From Stictocephala bisonia (Eukaryota; Arthropoda; Insecta; Hemiptera; Membracidae): 64,000 nt of DNA. The position numbers and the translations under genes were made by a program. Shown here piece by piece: positions 22,845 through 33,699 of this stretch. The stretch covers positions 1,697,001 through 1,761,000 of the forward strand of contig JAQJVL010000151.1 of NCBI GenBank assembly GCA_035578905.1, written 5' to 3'. The notes beneath the pieces are model-generated. The model was not told the DNA's origin. It did no database searches and saw nothing but the letters and a program-made list of their open reading frames with translations. How positions within the stretch are numbered: position 1 is the first letter of the stretch; each line of letters begins with the position of its first letter.

Positions 22845-23215
22845 GTTCCAGCAGGTGCGTGTTTGTTTGGACCCAACAGGCATGTTTGAACGTGTCCAAC
22901 AGGTGTGTTTGATCGAGCTCATCATATGGTTTGAAAGTGTCCAACATGTGTGTTTGAACGTGCCCATCAAATGGTGTTGAAAGTGTCCAGCATGTGTGCT
23001 TGAACGTGCCCATAAGGTGATGTTGAACGTGTCCAACGGGTGTGTTGGAACGTGCCCATCAAATGGTGTTGAAAGTGTCCAGCATGTGTGCTTGAACGTG
23101 CCCATAAGGTGGTGTTGAACGTGTCCAACAGGTGTGTTGGAACGTGCCCATAAGGTGGTGTTGAACATGTCCATTAGGTGTGTCCGAACGTGCCCGTCAG
23201 GCGTGTTTGAACTGC
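22845..23215. repeat. 23-bp minisatellite with 92-bp higher-order unit
   Basis: About 16 monomers of 23 bp such as ttgaacgtgcccatcaaat plus ggtg. Four distinct monomers form a 92-bp block; the block at 22948 recurs at 23040. Translations across it are periodic artefacts. Confidence 0.92.
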
Positions 23216-23959
23216 CTAACTAGCGGTTCTGACGCGCCAAACAGTCGTAGTTAGACGTAAAGAATGAAGGAAGTATTTACGTTGAAAACGACCGTTTAAT
23301 TATAACCCCTTTGCTTGTCATTACTAAAATCCTATTCGTGTTAACTTGAAAACGGTCAAGGAATATGATTCAAACTCATGAAATTAACAATTCGACTGTT
23401 AATATATAACGGAATCCTTTTCATAAATTCTTGAAATATCAATATAATTTATGTTTCAATATTTTATGTAACACCATTTCACAGTGAGAAATCGTATTCC
23501 CAAATCATATAAATTATAACACTTACAAGTAAATGTAAAAAAAAAAAAAATAATAATAATAATAGTAATTGGTGTACACGCATTGAAGGGAGGATATCAT
23601 TGTATAATATAAATATTTAACTAACGTTTTTATGTAAAGTGTGTACTTAATTAGGTAGAGTAAATATTTATAGAATGGTAAATTAAGAATAGCAATGCAA
23701 ATTTTAGCTTTGGTTTAAGACCTTTTAATTTCAGAAATATGTAAAGAAGCTATCCAACTCTATTTTACAGTTCTTAATTAAATTATCAACTACAATAAAA
23801 CATTACTCCTATAGTTCCCACCCACCGACTCAAATACGTAAAATAATATCTCACTCGTATACGTTAAGTGGTGTTGACCCACCCACCTGCCCATACAAGT
23901 ACAGTTAATGTTCTATAGTTTTGTTGTTTGTAAATAAATGTGTAGTTTTTTTTAATTTG
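23216..23959. other. AT-rich stretch with A-rich/TAA microsatellite
   Basis: A poly-A/(TAA)n tract lies at 23536-23570. Around 23818-23915 are cccacccaccgactcaaata and gacccacccacctgcccata, which recur at 28670-28720. Confidence 0.5.
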
Positions 23960-24245
23960 CATAGTACGTGTTGGTATATATACAGTACAAGTAAACGTCA
24001 CACAACAAAATCATTTACAATATAATCACAAAATGCGCAAATATATTACAATACAAGTACAAAATGCACAAATATTATAGTGATCGGTTTCGGTGAACCA
24101 CGCTCACCTTCCTCAGACCAGAGGGATTCACAAAAGAATCATAATCACAAAATATTTGTGCATTTTGTACTTGTATTGTAATATATTTGTGGTTATATAG
24201 TAATAAATTTGTGTCGTGTGACGTTTACTTTTACTGAATAAATAT
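23960..24245 (-). mobile_element. foldback element A, probably a PLE terminal repeat with hammerhead-like core
   Basis: Long inverted arms: cagtacaagtaaacgtcaca, then tattacaatacaagtacaa and atgcacaaatattat, are mirrored by atttgtgcattttgtac, ttgtattgtaatatatttgt and gtgacgtttacttttactg. The loop carries, on the minus strand, CTGAGGA at 24110-24116, a GGTGA/TCACC stem, and GAAA at 24088-24091. The same loop occurs at 58925-59245, and at 31290-31410 downstream of a Penelope-like coding relic. The core resembles a hammerhead ribozyme. Confidence 0.65.
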
Positions 24246-24599
24246 GTGTTATAGAAAATGGTCCAACTACGTCAGTTTTTGTTAAACAAAAGAAATGAAC
24301 CAAACATTATCTGTATATTATTGTTTTGAATTTATTCTTATAACGTATTTACATTTAAGCAATATAAATCCTTAAATAAACTTAATTTAAGTTGTTCAAA
24401 ATGATAAAACTATTGACTAAAAATCAATCAGAGGAGCGCAGTAGAGCGAAGACAATTGGAAAGTATTAATTTGACAGGTCAATGGTTGGCTACGAATTCG
24501 GAAGGTAACACAAGAGAGAAATAAATTGGATTGTTTTAATATAAGTTATATGTTTTATTCATTTATATATTTCTGAAATTTACCATTCAATACAAAATC
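24246..24599. other. unique AT-rich stretch
   Basis: No gene or repeat recognised. Confidence 0.4.
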
Positions 24600-26215
24600 A
24601 TATCGATATCACCAGCGGTACGTACGTACAATGATATAATAGTACGTACAGTAGTACTAGATATCACCAGCGGTACGTACGTACAGTGATACAATAGTAC
24701 GAAAGGTAGTACTATATAACACCAGCGGTACGTACGTACAGTGATACAGTAGTACATGCAGTAGTACTAGATATCAACAGTGGTTTGTACGTACATTGAT
24801 ACAGTAGTACGTGCAGTAGTACTAGGTATCACCAGTGGTAATTACGTACATTGATACAGTAGTACGTGCAGTAGTACTATATAACACCAGCGGTACGTAC
24901 GTACAGTGGTACAGTAGTGTGTACAGTAGTACTAGATATCACCAGTGGTACGTACGTACAGTGATAAAGTAGTACGTACAGTAGTACTAGATATCACCAG
25001 TGGTACGTACGTACATTGAAACAGTAGTACGTGCAGTAATACTATATAACACCAGCGGTACGTACGTACAGTGGTACCGTAGTACGTACATTAGTACTAG
25101 ATATCACCAGCGGTACGTACGTAAAGTGATACAGTAGTACGTGCAGTAGTACTAGATATCACCAGCGGTACGTACGTACAGTGATACAGTATTACGTGCA
25201 GTAATACTAGATTTAACCAGCGGTACGTACGTACATTCATACAGTAGTACGTGCAGTAGTACTAGATATCACCAGTGGTAAGTACGTACATTGAAAGAGT
25301 AGTACGTGCAGTAATACTATATAACACCAGCGGTACGTAGTAGTACTAGATATCACCAGCGGTACGTACGTACAGTGATACAGTAGTACGTGCAGTAGTA
25401 CTAGATATCACCAGTGGTACGTACGTACAGTGATACAGTAGTACTAGATATCACCAGCGGTACGTACGTACAGTGATACAGTATTACGTGCAGTAATACT
25501 AGATTTCACCAGCGGTACGTACGTACATTCATACAGTAGTACGTGCAGTAGTACTAGATATCACCAGTGGTAAGTACGTACATTGAAACAGTAGTACGTG
25601 CAGTAATACTATATAACACCAGCGGTACGTACGTACAGTGATACAGTAGTACGTGCAGTAGTACTAGATATCACCAGTGGTACGTACGTACAGTGATACA
25701 GTATTACGTGCAGTAATACTAGATTTCACCAGCGGTACGTACGTACATTCATACAGTAGTACGTGCAGTAGTACTAGATATCACCAGTGGTACGTACGTA
25801 CATTGAAACAGTAGTACGTGCAGTAATACTATATAACACCAGTGGTACGTACGTACATTGATATAGTAGTACGTGCAGTAGTACTATATATCACCAGTGG
25901 TAAGTACGTACATTGATACAGTAGTACGTGCAGTAGTACTATATAACACCAGCGGTACGTACGTACAGTGATACAGTAGTACGTGCAGTAGTACTAGATA
26001 TCAACAGTGGTTTGTACGTACATTGATACAGATGTACGTGCAGTAGTACTATATAACACCAGCGGTACGTACGTACAGTGGTACAGTAGTGTGTACAGTA
26101 GTACTAGATATCACCAGTGGTACGTACGTACAGTGATAAAGTAGTACGTACAGTAGTACTAGATATCACCAGTGGTACGTACGTACAGTGGTACAGTAGT
26201 ACGTATAGTATATTG
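24600..26215. repeat. 55-bp minisatellite rich in GTAC palindromes, about 29 copies
   Basis: The anchor accagcggta or accagtggta recurs every 55 bp (24611, 24666, 24721, 24776, 24831 and onward). Each unit holds the self-complementary ggtacgtacgtac and the near-palindrome cagtagtactag. Two units are truncated (near 25325 and 25440). Variant order in 24721-25005 largely recurs in 25940-26175, including the rare aacagtggtttg and tagtgtgtac forms, so blocks were duplicated. Confidence 0.96.
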
Positions 26216-26259
26216 TAGGCGATAGGTTCTTTGTTCGGTCCTTTAATACTGACACAGCG

Positions 26260-27260
26260 TCCACTAATATATAATAATAATAATCCTTTATTGCCATCAA
26301 ACTTTACAACATTGATCAAGTCATAATTGCAGCTATATATTGCCAAGTCATTCTTAATATAATTTAATCTAACATACAATAAATACATAACATATTAAAC
26401 TATTAAATAGGGTTAGCAAAATATCTTTAAAATATTTGTAAATATGGGAAACTAACTTTTTGCAATATTTATCTTTTGTTTCGATTATCCTTAAGGTTAC
26501 CCAGGGAAAGGGGCCTCAGTACATTTCCACTAAGCACCTCTGTTATCTGGGGTAAGTATGAGCTAATAATATATAGTACTTAAAATTCAACTAAATCAAA
26601 ACTAAAAAATTCGTCAATTGAATAAAATGGGTTTCTAAGTAGCCAGCAATAAAATTGTTTCAAGAAAGCTTTGGGTTGATATTTTTTAACTAAATTGACA
26701 AGTTTATTATATATTTTAATGCTTATTACAGTGTGGCTGGATAAGCTCTTATTCAGTCTGTGGAAACCAATCACAGCCCTGTTGTTGTTACGAATTTCAT
26801 ATTTACAAGTTTCATTGAAATGTAAAAACTCTGGATGATTTAGAATGTATTGCATTATTTCATACAAGTATAAATTAATAACCGTCTGAATTCCAGTGCT
26901 TATGAAAAGAGGCTTACAGTGTTCTAAACTATTTGATTTTGTCATGATTCGGATTGCCTTTTTTTGAAGGATGAGTATTTCATTAGCTCTGCTACAATTA
27001 CCCCAAAGAATAAGTCCCTACCTCATAATCGATTGGAAGTAGGCGTAGTATGCCGATATGATGTAGCTACTGCTAACACATAAGGTGAGGCGCCTTATTA
27101 AAAACAAGGTGCTTAATAACTTCTAGGATATGTAATCTATGTGAGGCCCCCATGTTAAGTGGTTATCGAAATAAATTCCTAGAAACTTAGCACGAGTGAC
27201 AGTTTCAATTCTATTGGATGTACACTATCTAAATCAATGGTTACCATCGATTTAGATACT
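26260..27260 (-). pseudogene. LINE 3' fragment: reverse transcriptase C-terminus with stops
   Basis: Minus strand, 5'-truncated. Reading from about 27200 it gives TRAKFLGIYFDNHLTWGPH, IDYIS, a stop, then LLSTLFLIRRLTLCVSSSY, a second stop and GLILWGN. It continues through NEILILQKKAIRIMTKS into an intact 121-codon stretch (26580-26945) with YEIRNNNRAVIGFHRLNKSL and IKIYNKLVNLVKKY. These are the thumb and C-terminal motifs of CR1/Jockey-type LINEs. A 3' untranslated region reaches a (TAA)n tail near 26266-26281. Two stops and loss of the catalytic domain make it dead. Confidence 0.8.
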
Positions 27261-27309
27261 ATCAGAGAAGTCTATGGTGTTCATGTTGTGTGGTAGCCAC
27301 GGTAATTAT

Positions 27310-27560
27310 GCTGTGTAAGAATAAGAACCTAGACAGGCTTGTCAGTTAGTTGAACATTAGACCAACACTAAGTAGCTCGGATTTCACATAGTGCTTTAGG
27401 CCCCTTGGTTTCCTGTCTATTAGAAAGGCGGCCGTGCTTTTGGCCTATAAATAAATGGCTCTTTCTAAGGATTATTCAACCTTAGTTAGTAACAATGACA
27501 ATACTCGTTCATCTACACGCAATCGCTCCTCACATTCGCTCACATCTCGACGATCGGCAT
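27310..27560 (+). mobile_element. SINE-like dispersed repeat, family B, copy 2
   Basis: Matches 3477-3690, with an internal segment of extra sequence. It ends with cgatcggcat, matching inverted copies 3 and 4, which begin gccgatcg. It directly follows the 5' break of the LINE relic at 26260-27260. Confidence 0.6.
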
Positions 27561-28540
27561 ATTAATAATGAATAAAGTGATATATTTTCGTGTATTATTT
27601 CAAGAAAAGTAATACGTTTTTGGTAAACATCGACATTTTTAAGAACTCACCGACTTGAGCTCTTATTCTTATTGATTTCATAATAATACAAATTCGATGA
27701 AATAAAAGTGTATATTCTTTCTCTTAAGCATATATTTTGAAAGCTTGGTAGTAGAGATTATATATCACTAATTATATTCACTACCATAATGTGTTGGTAG
27801 TGTTAAACTCAGTAATTCCGTGTCATTAACAATATCCTCATTACGTTGTAGCCTCGCACATGGCCTCCGGGATTCCTATTTTTACCGGCCTTTGACCAGT
27901 CGATGTCTTTGTGCAGAATAAACTTCATTATAAAAATGCTTCCCTAAAGACTGGCCTCGTTTCCGAACCAGCTGCCTCAAAAGCATTAATTCTATTTTTT
28001 AAAAATGGATTTAAAATAATTAACATAATTTACGGTTTATCAAACACACTTGGTGATCACATAAATGAACGAAAAAAGTGTTCAATCTCACTTAAGTTTT
28101 GAGGTCTAAATATCTAGTATATGAGAAAAGCCACATATGTGCTAACTTTGGAATTAAAGGTAATTTTTAAAAACTTTCTGACTAAATCAGTTATTTTACT
28201 TAAAACAATGATAAGCATATAACCAAAAAATTTATTTTTTTGGGTGGTATAAACCAATATTTTTATTAAATAATTAAGTTGCAACATTTAAAAGTTTAAT
28301 ATTTTTCCTAAGCAAAAATCATTTCACTACATTAGAATGTTTCTGTCGTTTAAATATATAGTATTGTAGTTTAGTTTGTTGTATGTAGTGTGTAATTGTT
28401 TACGTACATATACGTTCAGTTAAGGCACACAAAAGAAGCCCGATTTGTTTTATAAACAAAATTGTTGTTACATTATTTTAAAGTAAACGTGTATAATTTT
28501 CGCTCTGGACTCAAAGTGTTTCGTTTATAACTCAGGAGGG
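27561..28540. other. AT-rich intergenic stretch
   Basis: A 63-codon plus frame (27911-28102) is the only notable frame, and no domain is recognised. No repeat was found. Confidence 0.35.
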
Positions 28541-28554
28541 AACCCATCAATACT

Positions 28555-28800
28555 GCTGTTCTTGTATAGGCGGGTGGGTGGGCAGGGTGAGTCTACACCA
28601 CTTGCATGTATGGATGGGTGTGTATTTCAATATCACTGTACCCACCCACCCATAGACGTAGTGTGGTAATGGCCCACCCACCGACTCATATACGTAAAGT
28701 GGAGTTACCCACCCATTTGCCCATACAGATACAATAGTATTAATACAGAGGGCGGGTGGGTACAGGTATAATGGTATTATTATTATTATTATTATTTAAC
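28555..28800. repeat. CCCACCC/GGGTGGG-rich degenerate repeat with G-quadruplex motif and (TTA)n
   Basis: gggtgggtgggcaggg at 28572-28587 fits the G3N1-7 quadruplex pattern. Diverged copies of cccacccaccgactc, atacgtaaagtgg and cccatacagataca follow, related to 23818-23920. A (TTA)n tract closes it at about 28769-28797. Confidence 0.65.
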
Positions 28801-29671
28801 AATTTCATCGAACATACACGTACAGTGGTAGTTTCGTGAAAGGGTATTTTACATCACTCTGAAGTCGTAGGTGCTTTATTTTTCAATCATTATGCAATTT
28901 TTTAGACCTATGGTTTTTATAGTTTCGTTAGGAGTTGTTGGTTTCCGATCATAATCTTTTTTTGTAGTTGTGTTTATTTTGTATAATATTTCATCTTTAG
29001 ATCAATTAAAGTAACATCTATTAAAGTTGTTACCAACAAAGAGTATATAGTATTTGAAATAAGAAAATGGTTGCTGTTTGACTGTTTCCCTTGTTTATAT
29101 CGTAATAAAATAATAGGCGGGAATACTGAATATAGTTCTGTGATGAAATTTGTTAAATCGATTCAAATGTTTATAATATTGGTTATATAGTGTTACATAG
29201 TGATTGGAAAATATTGCATCAATATTCCAAGGATTTATAAAAAATTTGAGTCAAAGATAATCAGATGCCTTTTACTATTAATTTAATGAACACAATAACT
29301 GAATGTTTGATACAATGTTTAAAGTGATAAACCAAAATCATAAGATGATAATATTTATCAATGAAAATTTACTGTCTAAATAAAAGCCATATAACTGTGA
29401 TTGACTGATCACAGTTTCTCAAAAACTGTCGGGCTTCGGACCATCAAACTTGGCAAAATATCCTTTATAAGCTCTAAATGTACTAAGAAAAGATTTATTA
29501 TTTTTTTTTTCTCAAACAGCTTAAATAAGGTAGATAATAAACAGTTGGAGAGACCCAGTTAATAAACCATGTGAACGAGAGAGCGTAGGACAGTGTACCT
29601 TTACATAAGAGTGTTTTAGCAATGTATGCGTGCACTTTGAAGGAAAATCTCAACACTATCTGACCTTTCGT
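28801..29671. other. AT-rich intergenic stretch
   Basis: No gene or repeat recognised. Confidence 0.35.
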
Positions 29672-29875
29672 TGTTTTATTGAGTGACTACACTACGGAAC
29701 ATTTAGTGAATACACTGCAGAACATTGAGTGAGTACACTACGGAACATTGAGTGGCTACACTACGGAACATTGAGTGGCTACACTGCGGAACATTTAGTG
29801 GCTACTCTACGGAACATTGAATGGCTACACTGCGGAACATTTGTGACTACACTACGGAACATTGAATGGCGGTGT
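29672..29875. repeat. 23-bp minisatellite, about 9 copies
   Basis: Unit ctacactacggaacattgag plus tgg. The gaacatt anchor recurs every 23 bp from 29697 to 29857, with one 22-bp unit at the end. It is unrelated in sequence to the 23-bp array at 22845. Confidence 0.93.
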
Positions 29876-30712
29876 TGGTTCGTGAAGCTTGCAGATGTGT
29901 ACCATAGTTATTCCCATCATTTCTGACAAATTAATTATTGTAGTAATGAACGTTTAAAATAATACTTTGGAAACTGTCATGACTATTTTTATGGCATCGA
30001 GAATTTTAATAAGATATTATGAACTAGCTTTTAGATGTTTCGATATAATGGTGTTAAAGAAAATAAACCAGCTTATATTGTTCATTGTTATGAAGAACAA
30101 TAAATCAGTTCCGTAACACAAAGAGTACATAAGCACGCGATATCGCCATGGCGTAACTTCATGTATGTAAGAATCAAAATCAACAATATTCTAGCCTTAA
30201 ATATAAAACTTGGAACAATATTTACACAAGTAAATACTGAAGAAAGATTAACCGTATTAAGGATCGATTCTGCGATGTAAAATATTCTAAAAATGCTGAG
30301 GCTAAAAGTGCTTGTTCAAAACTTGCTTGTAGGAATATCCCTTTTCCTTGTTTAACTTAATGAAATGTGACATTTTAGTCTATCAATTCCTGCCTAAAAG
30401 AAGAACTGGTTTTGAAAAATAGATGATATATAAGCAAAGTTTATTACATTTAATCTTCTTCAAGTAAATAATGATAACTCTATGAATCAGTCTTTCAGTA
30501 ATTATTTCTCCGATAAAATACACTTATTTTTCACATATTTTGTGAAACGCCTAGAAAATGTTACTAGCCTTGTAGGTATCCTCTAATGCAGTTCTTTCCA
30601 CATATAAATTGTCAAACTATCACTCTCCAATTAATAAAGAGCAGCGAGTCAAAATGAGTAAGCTGGTGAGTTTTATATAATTAGACCCATCTTGATACTA
30701 ATTATTATGAAG
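29876..30712. other. AT-rich intergenic stretch
   Basis: No gene or repeat recognised. Confidence 0.35.
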
Positions 30713-30905
30713 ATCCGTTGGCCGAGTGGTATTAGGAGACAGGAATTAAGCCTAAGTTAGAGATAGCGCAGGTTCGAATCTTTGGCTCGACTGAAACTGT
30801 TTTCAAGAATATTGACCCTGTACTATACTGGTTCTCTCCCTTACTCTGTCTGATTAAGTTTAATAAGCAAGACAACCTATCTGTTGACGTTGGCAAATTA
30901 AATCG
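30713..30905 (+). mobile_element. tRNA-derived SINE, family A, copy 1
   Basis: The head has an A box tggccgagtgg (30719-30729) and a B box ggttcgaatc (30771-30780) at tRNA-like spacing, preceded by gatccg. The body contains gtactatactggttctctcc and ttactctgtctgattaag, shared with 37752-37945. The tRNA head has no intact acceptor stem, so this is a SINE rather than a tRNA gene. The Ser/Leu-like A box is only suggestive of origin. Confidence 0.75.
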
Positions 30906-31012
30906 ATAGCTAAAGGCTCATTAAGTATAAACTTTGTGCTCCTCACTCACAAATATTTAGTGTTACCACCAATAACAAACGTGTTCAAAATTATATTAAA
31001 TAACAAAAGACG

Positions 31013-31276
31013 GCGTTGTCTGTTGTAGTACATATCATATCCAACCTTTTACACTTATTGGACCTTCAGGCTTCAGTAATGGGCCAATGTCAACAAAAGG
31101 GTTATTTTGACTCAGCCAACAAATATCGTGATTGCCACAGCAGTTGTCTGTTGTAGTACATATCATATCGTACCTTTTACATTTATTGAGCCTTCAGATA
31201 TCGACATAATGTGTCAGCGTCCTCGGAAGAGTTGTTTTGACTCAGCCAACAAATATCATGATTGCCACAGCAGTTT
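31013..31276. repeat. 128-bp tandem duplication
   Basis: Two diverged copies: tctgttgtagtacatatc starts at 31019 and 31147, and gactcagccaacaaatatc ends both copies. The second copy has substitutions throughout its middle. Confidence 0.9.
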
Positions 31277-31287
31277 TATTTATATAT

Positions 31288-31420
31288 TATAATACAATAA
31301 TAAATATATTACAATACAAGTACAAAATGCACAAATATTATGATTATCGATTTCAGTGAACCACGCTCACCTTCCAGGGGAATTTACAAAAGAATGTAAA
31401 ATGGTGTTCAACAACTCAAT
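31288..31420 (-). mobile_element. PLE terminal segment with degenerate hammerhead-like core
   Basis: Shares the foldback-family sequence (tattacaatacaagtacaaa, atgcacaaatatta, then gaaccacgctcacctt). The GAAA side of the core is present (31351-31354, minus strand), but the CTGAGGA side is lost through a small deletion. It lies just downstream, in the PLE sense, of the GIY-YIG relic, which ties the foldback family to a PLE. Confidence 0.65.
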
Positions 31421-31479
31421 CTATAGGCCTATGATCATGTGACCCCATTGGCTGGAATCGTCAAAACGTGGCTGCTATA

Positions 31480-32165
31480 ATATTATTCGCTAATTGCTAT
31501 TGGCTGTTACTTATGTTCTTTAATCGCTGAAAATACATTTATTAAAAACTATTTCGGAATCAAAATTAACCTGTTCATTCGGTCCTAAAGTTTATAACGA
31601 TCCTTACATTTTTCTTTTAAAATAAATTTCATGGTCCCACCCTTCTTACAAACTTTTAGAACATCTACATTTTCATCAATTTTATTCAAACTGTGGGTAC
31701 AATTCAGAAGGTGTTTAGCTGCATTAGATCTTTCAGGTTTCTTATTTTAAAAAAAACAGAGACATGGCTTTTATATCTTTTGCTAAAATTTACAGTGACC
31801 TACGTAAGACATATTACAATCATTACAGTTAATCCTTTATATTCATGAATTACTGAATTGATCTTCACTTTCAAAATTTGGGTGTAAAATGTTTGACATA
31901 GTATTACAAGTCTTAAAAGTTACTGGTAAATTGAATTTCTTAAATCTACTATCAATTTCTTGCGTAAACGGTCCATTGTATTGGAGGGATACATACTTCT
32001 TTTGTTCTTTATCGGATTTTTCTTTTTTAAGTCTTGTTCGTTTATCGTCTCGAATTTTATTTTCTTTGTTATTCTACTTCCAATTTCATCAATGATTGAT
32101 GCCTTGTATCCATTTGCAATAAATATTAAAGGCATTCATATTGCCTATATTTTTGATGAATAAAT
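31480..32165 (-). pseudogene. Penelope-like element relic: reverse transcriptase tail and GIY-YIG region
   Basis: Penelope-like elements encode a reverse transcriptase followed by a GIY-YIG endonuclease. The minus strand from about 32145 reads IFIANGYKASIIDEIGSRIT. A shifted frame then gives YVSLQYNGPFTQEIDSRFKK and FNLPVTFKTCNTMSNIL, the region joining the two domains. The GIY-YIG part is broken by stops where the plus-strand copy (33700-34116) reads SGIYRINCNDC. Nucleotide identity with that copy continues to near 31520. The catalytic reverse transcriptase core is absent, so this is a 5'-truncated copy with several disruptions. Confidence 0.78.
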
Positions 32166-32424
32166 AAGTTAGCGTTAGGTAATATAGGAATATTTTATGT
32201 CAGGCAAGATAATATACATGTAAGTTTATATGAATGCTGTAGATGCAGTTGAATAAAATAATTAATAATGATAAAGGGATTGATACGTCCCTCGTTACAC
32301 TGATTTTGTCAATGATAAGTAGTAATGTTAAGTAATAGATTATAAGATAGTTATGGAGATGAATTTCATTGATAAAATTATGTTTGGCCACTGCTGGACG
32401 CCGGTTATGTGAGTCACGTATATA
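32166..32424 (-). other. probable 3' untranslated region of the R2-type LINE
   Basis: AT-rich noncoding sequence between the stop of the R2-type reading frame and the PLE relic. No clear tail or duplication marks the junction. Confidence 0.4.
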
Positions 32425-33690
32425 TCACGACTCAGAAACACATCTTCTAGAGAGGGTGGTTCCGTACCGCTTAGAAATTTTGAGGTTGCGTATTGTCCTC
32501 CAGTTGTAATTGTCCCAAGTGCCCAAAGCTCCAACGACGAAGGCATCCACAGATACTTTAAAACCCTCCGTCGTTAGCACCCGGGCAAGTGGGGCGTAAT
32601 CGGCGTACTTCTTGTTTCTGGTAGCTTCAATGGCCTGCCAGCCGTCCTCATATGCCACGGTGACATCGACAATCTTAATAATTTTGCTATGTTGGTCGAT
32701 GACCACCAGGTCTGGACGGTAGTGGGCCACCTCCTCATCAGTATCGACTTCTCGGCCGATCAGGTTAGACAGTGGAACCCGCCTGTTCACCAGGACTTCG
32801 ACTCCCTCCTCTGGCCGTATAGTAGTGACTAGCTGATCTGGTATGGTATTGTGCCACCTCATCACTCCAGTTGCCAGGTGGACGTGGCAATGGCATAAGA
32901 CGTGGGCCGTAGTTTCGTATTGACGCCCACATCTCCTGCAGTGACGATCGTTGGCAGCACCTCAGCGTCGGCAGCCGTTGAGGGGGAGGATATTAAGCCG
33001 GGCCCTGTGGATGAACCACCAGTCAGCGAATCTTGAGTATCTCCCCTGGTACAGCATGTGGTTAGCAGTTGGGCAAGTGGTAATGACCCTGGCCACCCTG
33101 CTTTGATCAGGCTTCGCAGCAAGGGTGGCTTTATAATACTACTGTACAGAGGCGGTGAGTCTCCGTCGGGAACCACTGACGATGGTAAAAACTGTGTGAG
33201 GGCCTGGAAGGTGGATCTGAAACACCCGCACCTCACTGAAGCCACATCGAAGATCAGGCTGTCTCTTCCCCAATCGCGCCAGAGCCGTACGCGCCGCCGA
33301 TAGGTGGTGGTGGTGTTCGAATTGCCCGGGAAATCCCCGTTGAGATAAGCAACGAGGAAACCCATATCACCTCGACGGGCGTTTCGTTGGCCTGATTAAG
33401 TAGCAAGGCCCTCCAGGGCTAAGTTGGAGACTGGGGTCAGGTGAGGTGAGCAGTCTGAAGGCGTGCGAGACTGCTGCCAGGTCGGAGAGGTCCGCAAGAG
33501 GAATGAGGCCAGTCCCTCCACTCGACGGTGGTAAATAGACCAGCTCCGCACTGGCAAGTTCAGCACCTTCTTGCAGCCCCTCTTAATAGTGTTATCAAGG
33601 CCCCTCAAGGCTGTCTTGCGGACCATCGCCATGTTGAGGCACGATGAACGTCCGCAAGACATGCAACTTCTGCCAAGGGGAGACTGTTGA
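32425..33690 (-). pseudogene. R2-type LINE 3' part: zinc knuckle and restriction-like endonuclease, disrupted
   Basis: This class of LINE uses a C-terminal PD-(D/E)XK endonuclease instead of an AP endonuclease. The 3' open part (32425-32865 on) reads RPDLVVIDQ, then KIIKIVDVTVAYEDG, TRNKKYADYAPLARVL and VVGALGTWDNYNWRTIR, the endonuclease and tail. Upstream is HCRRCGRQYETTAHVLCHC, the zinc knuckle, preceded by YSRFADWWFIHRARLNILP and an in-frame TGA. Further upstream VYLPPSSGGTGLIPLADL and VSHAFRLLTS appear in other frames, along with KKVLNLPVRS, so several frameshifts and stops lie between 32990 and 33690. No catalytic reverse transcriptase region is present. G+C content is well above the surroundings. 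The clade (R2, R4, NeSL-like) is not resolved. Confidence 0.8.
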
Positions 33691-33699
33691 ATACTCTGT

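Noticed and set aside
31889..32163. Plus-strand hydrophobic frames
   Set aside because: They are antisense to the PLE reverse transcriptase relic; the apparent hydrophobicity follows from T-rich sequence.
32862..33365. 167-codon minus frame in the R2-type region
   Set aside because: It is out of frame with the recognisable zinc knuckle and upstream motifs, so it is a by-product of G+C-rich degraded coding sequence.
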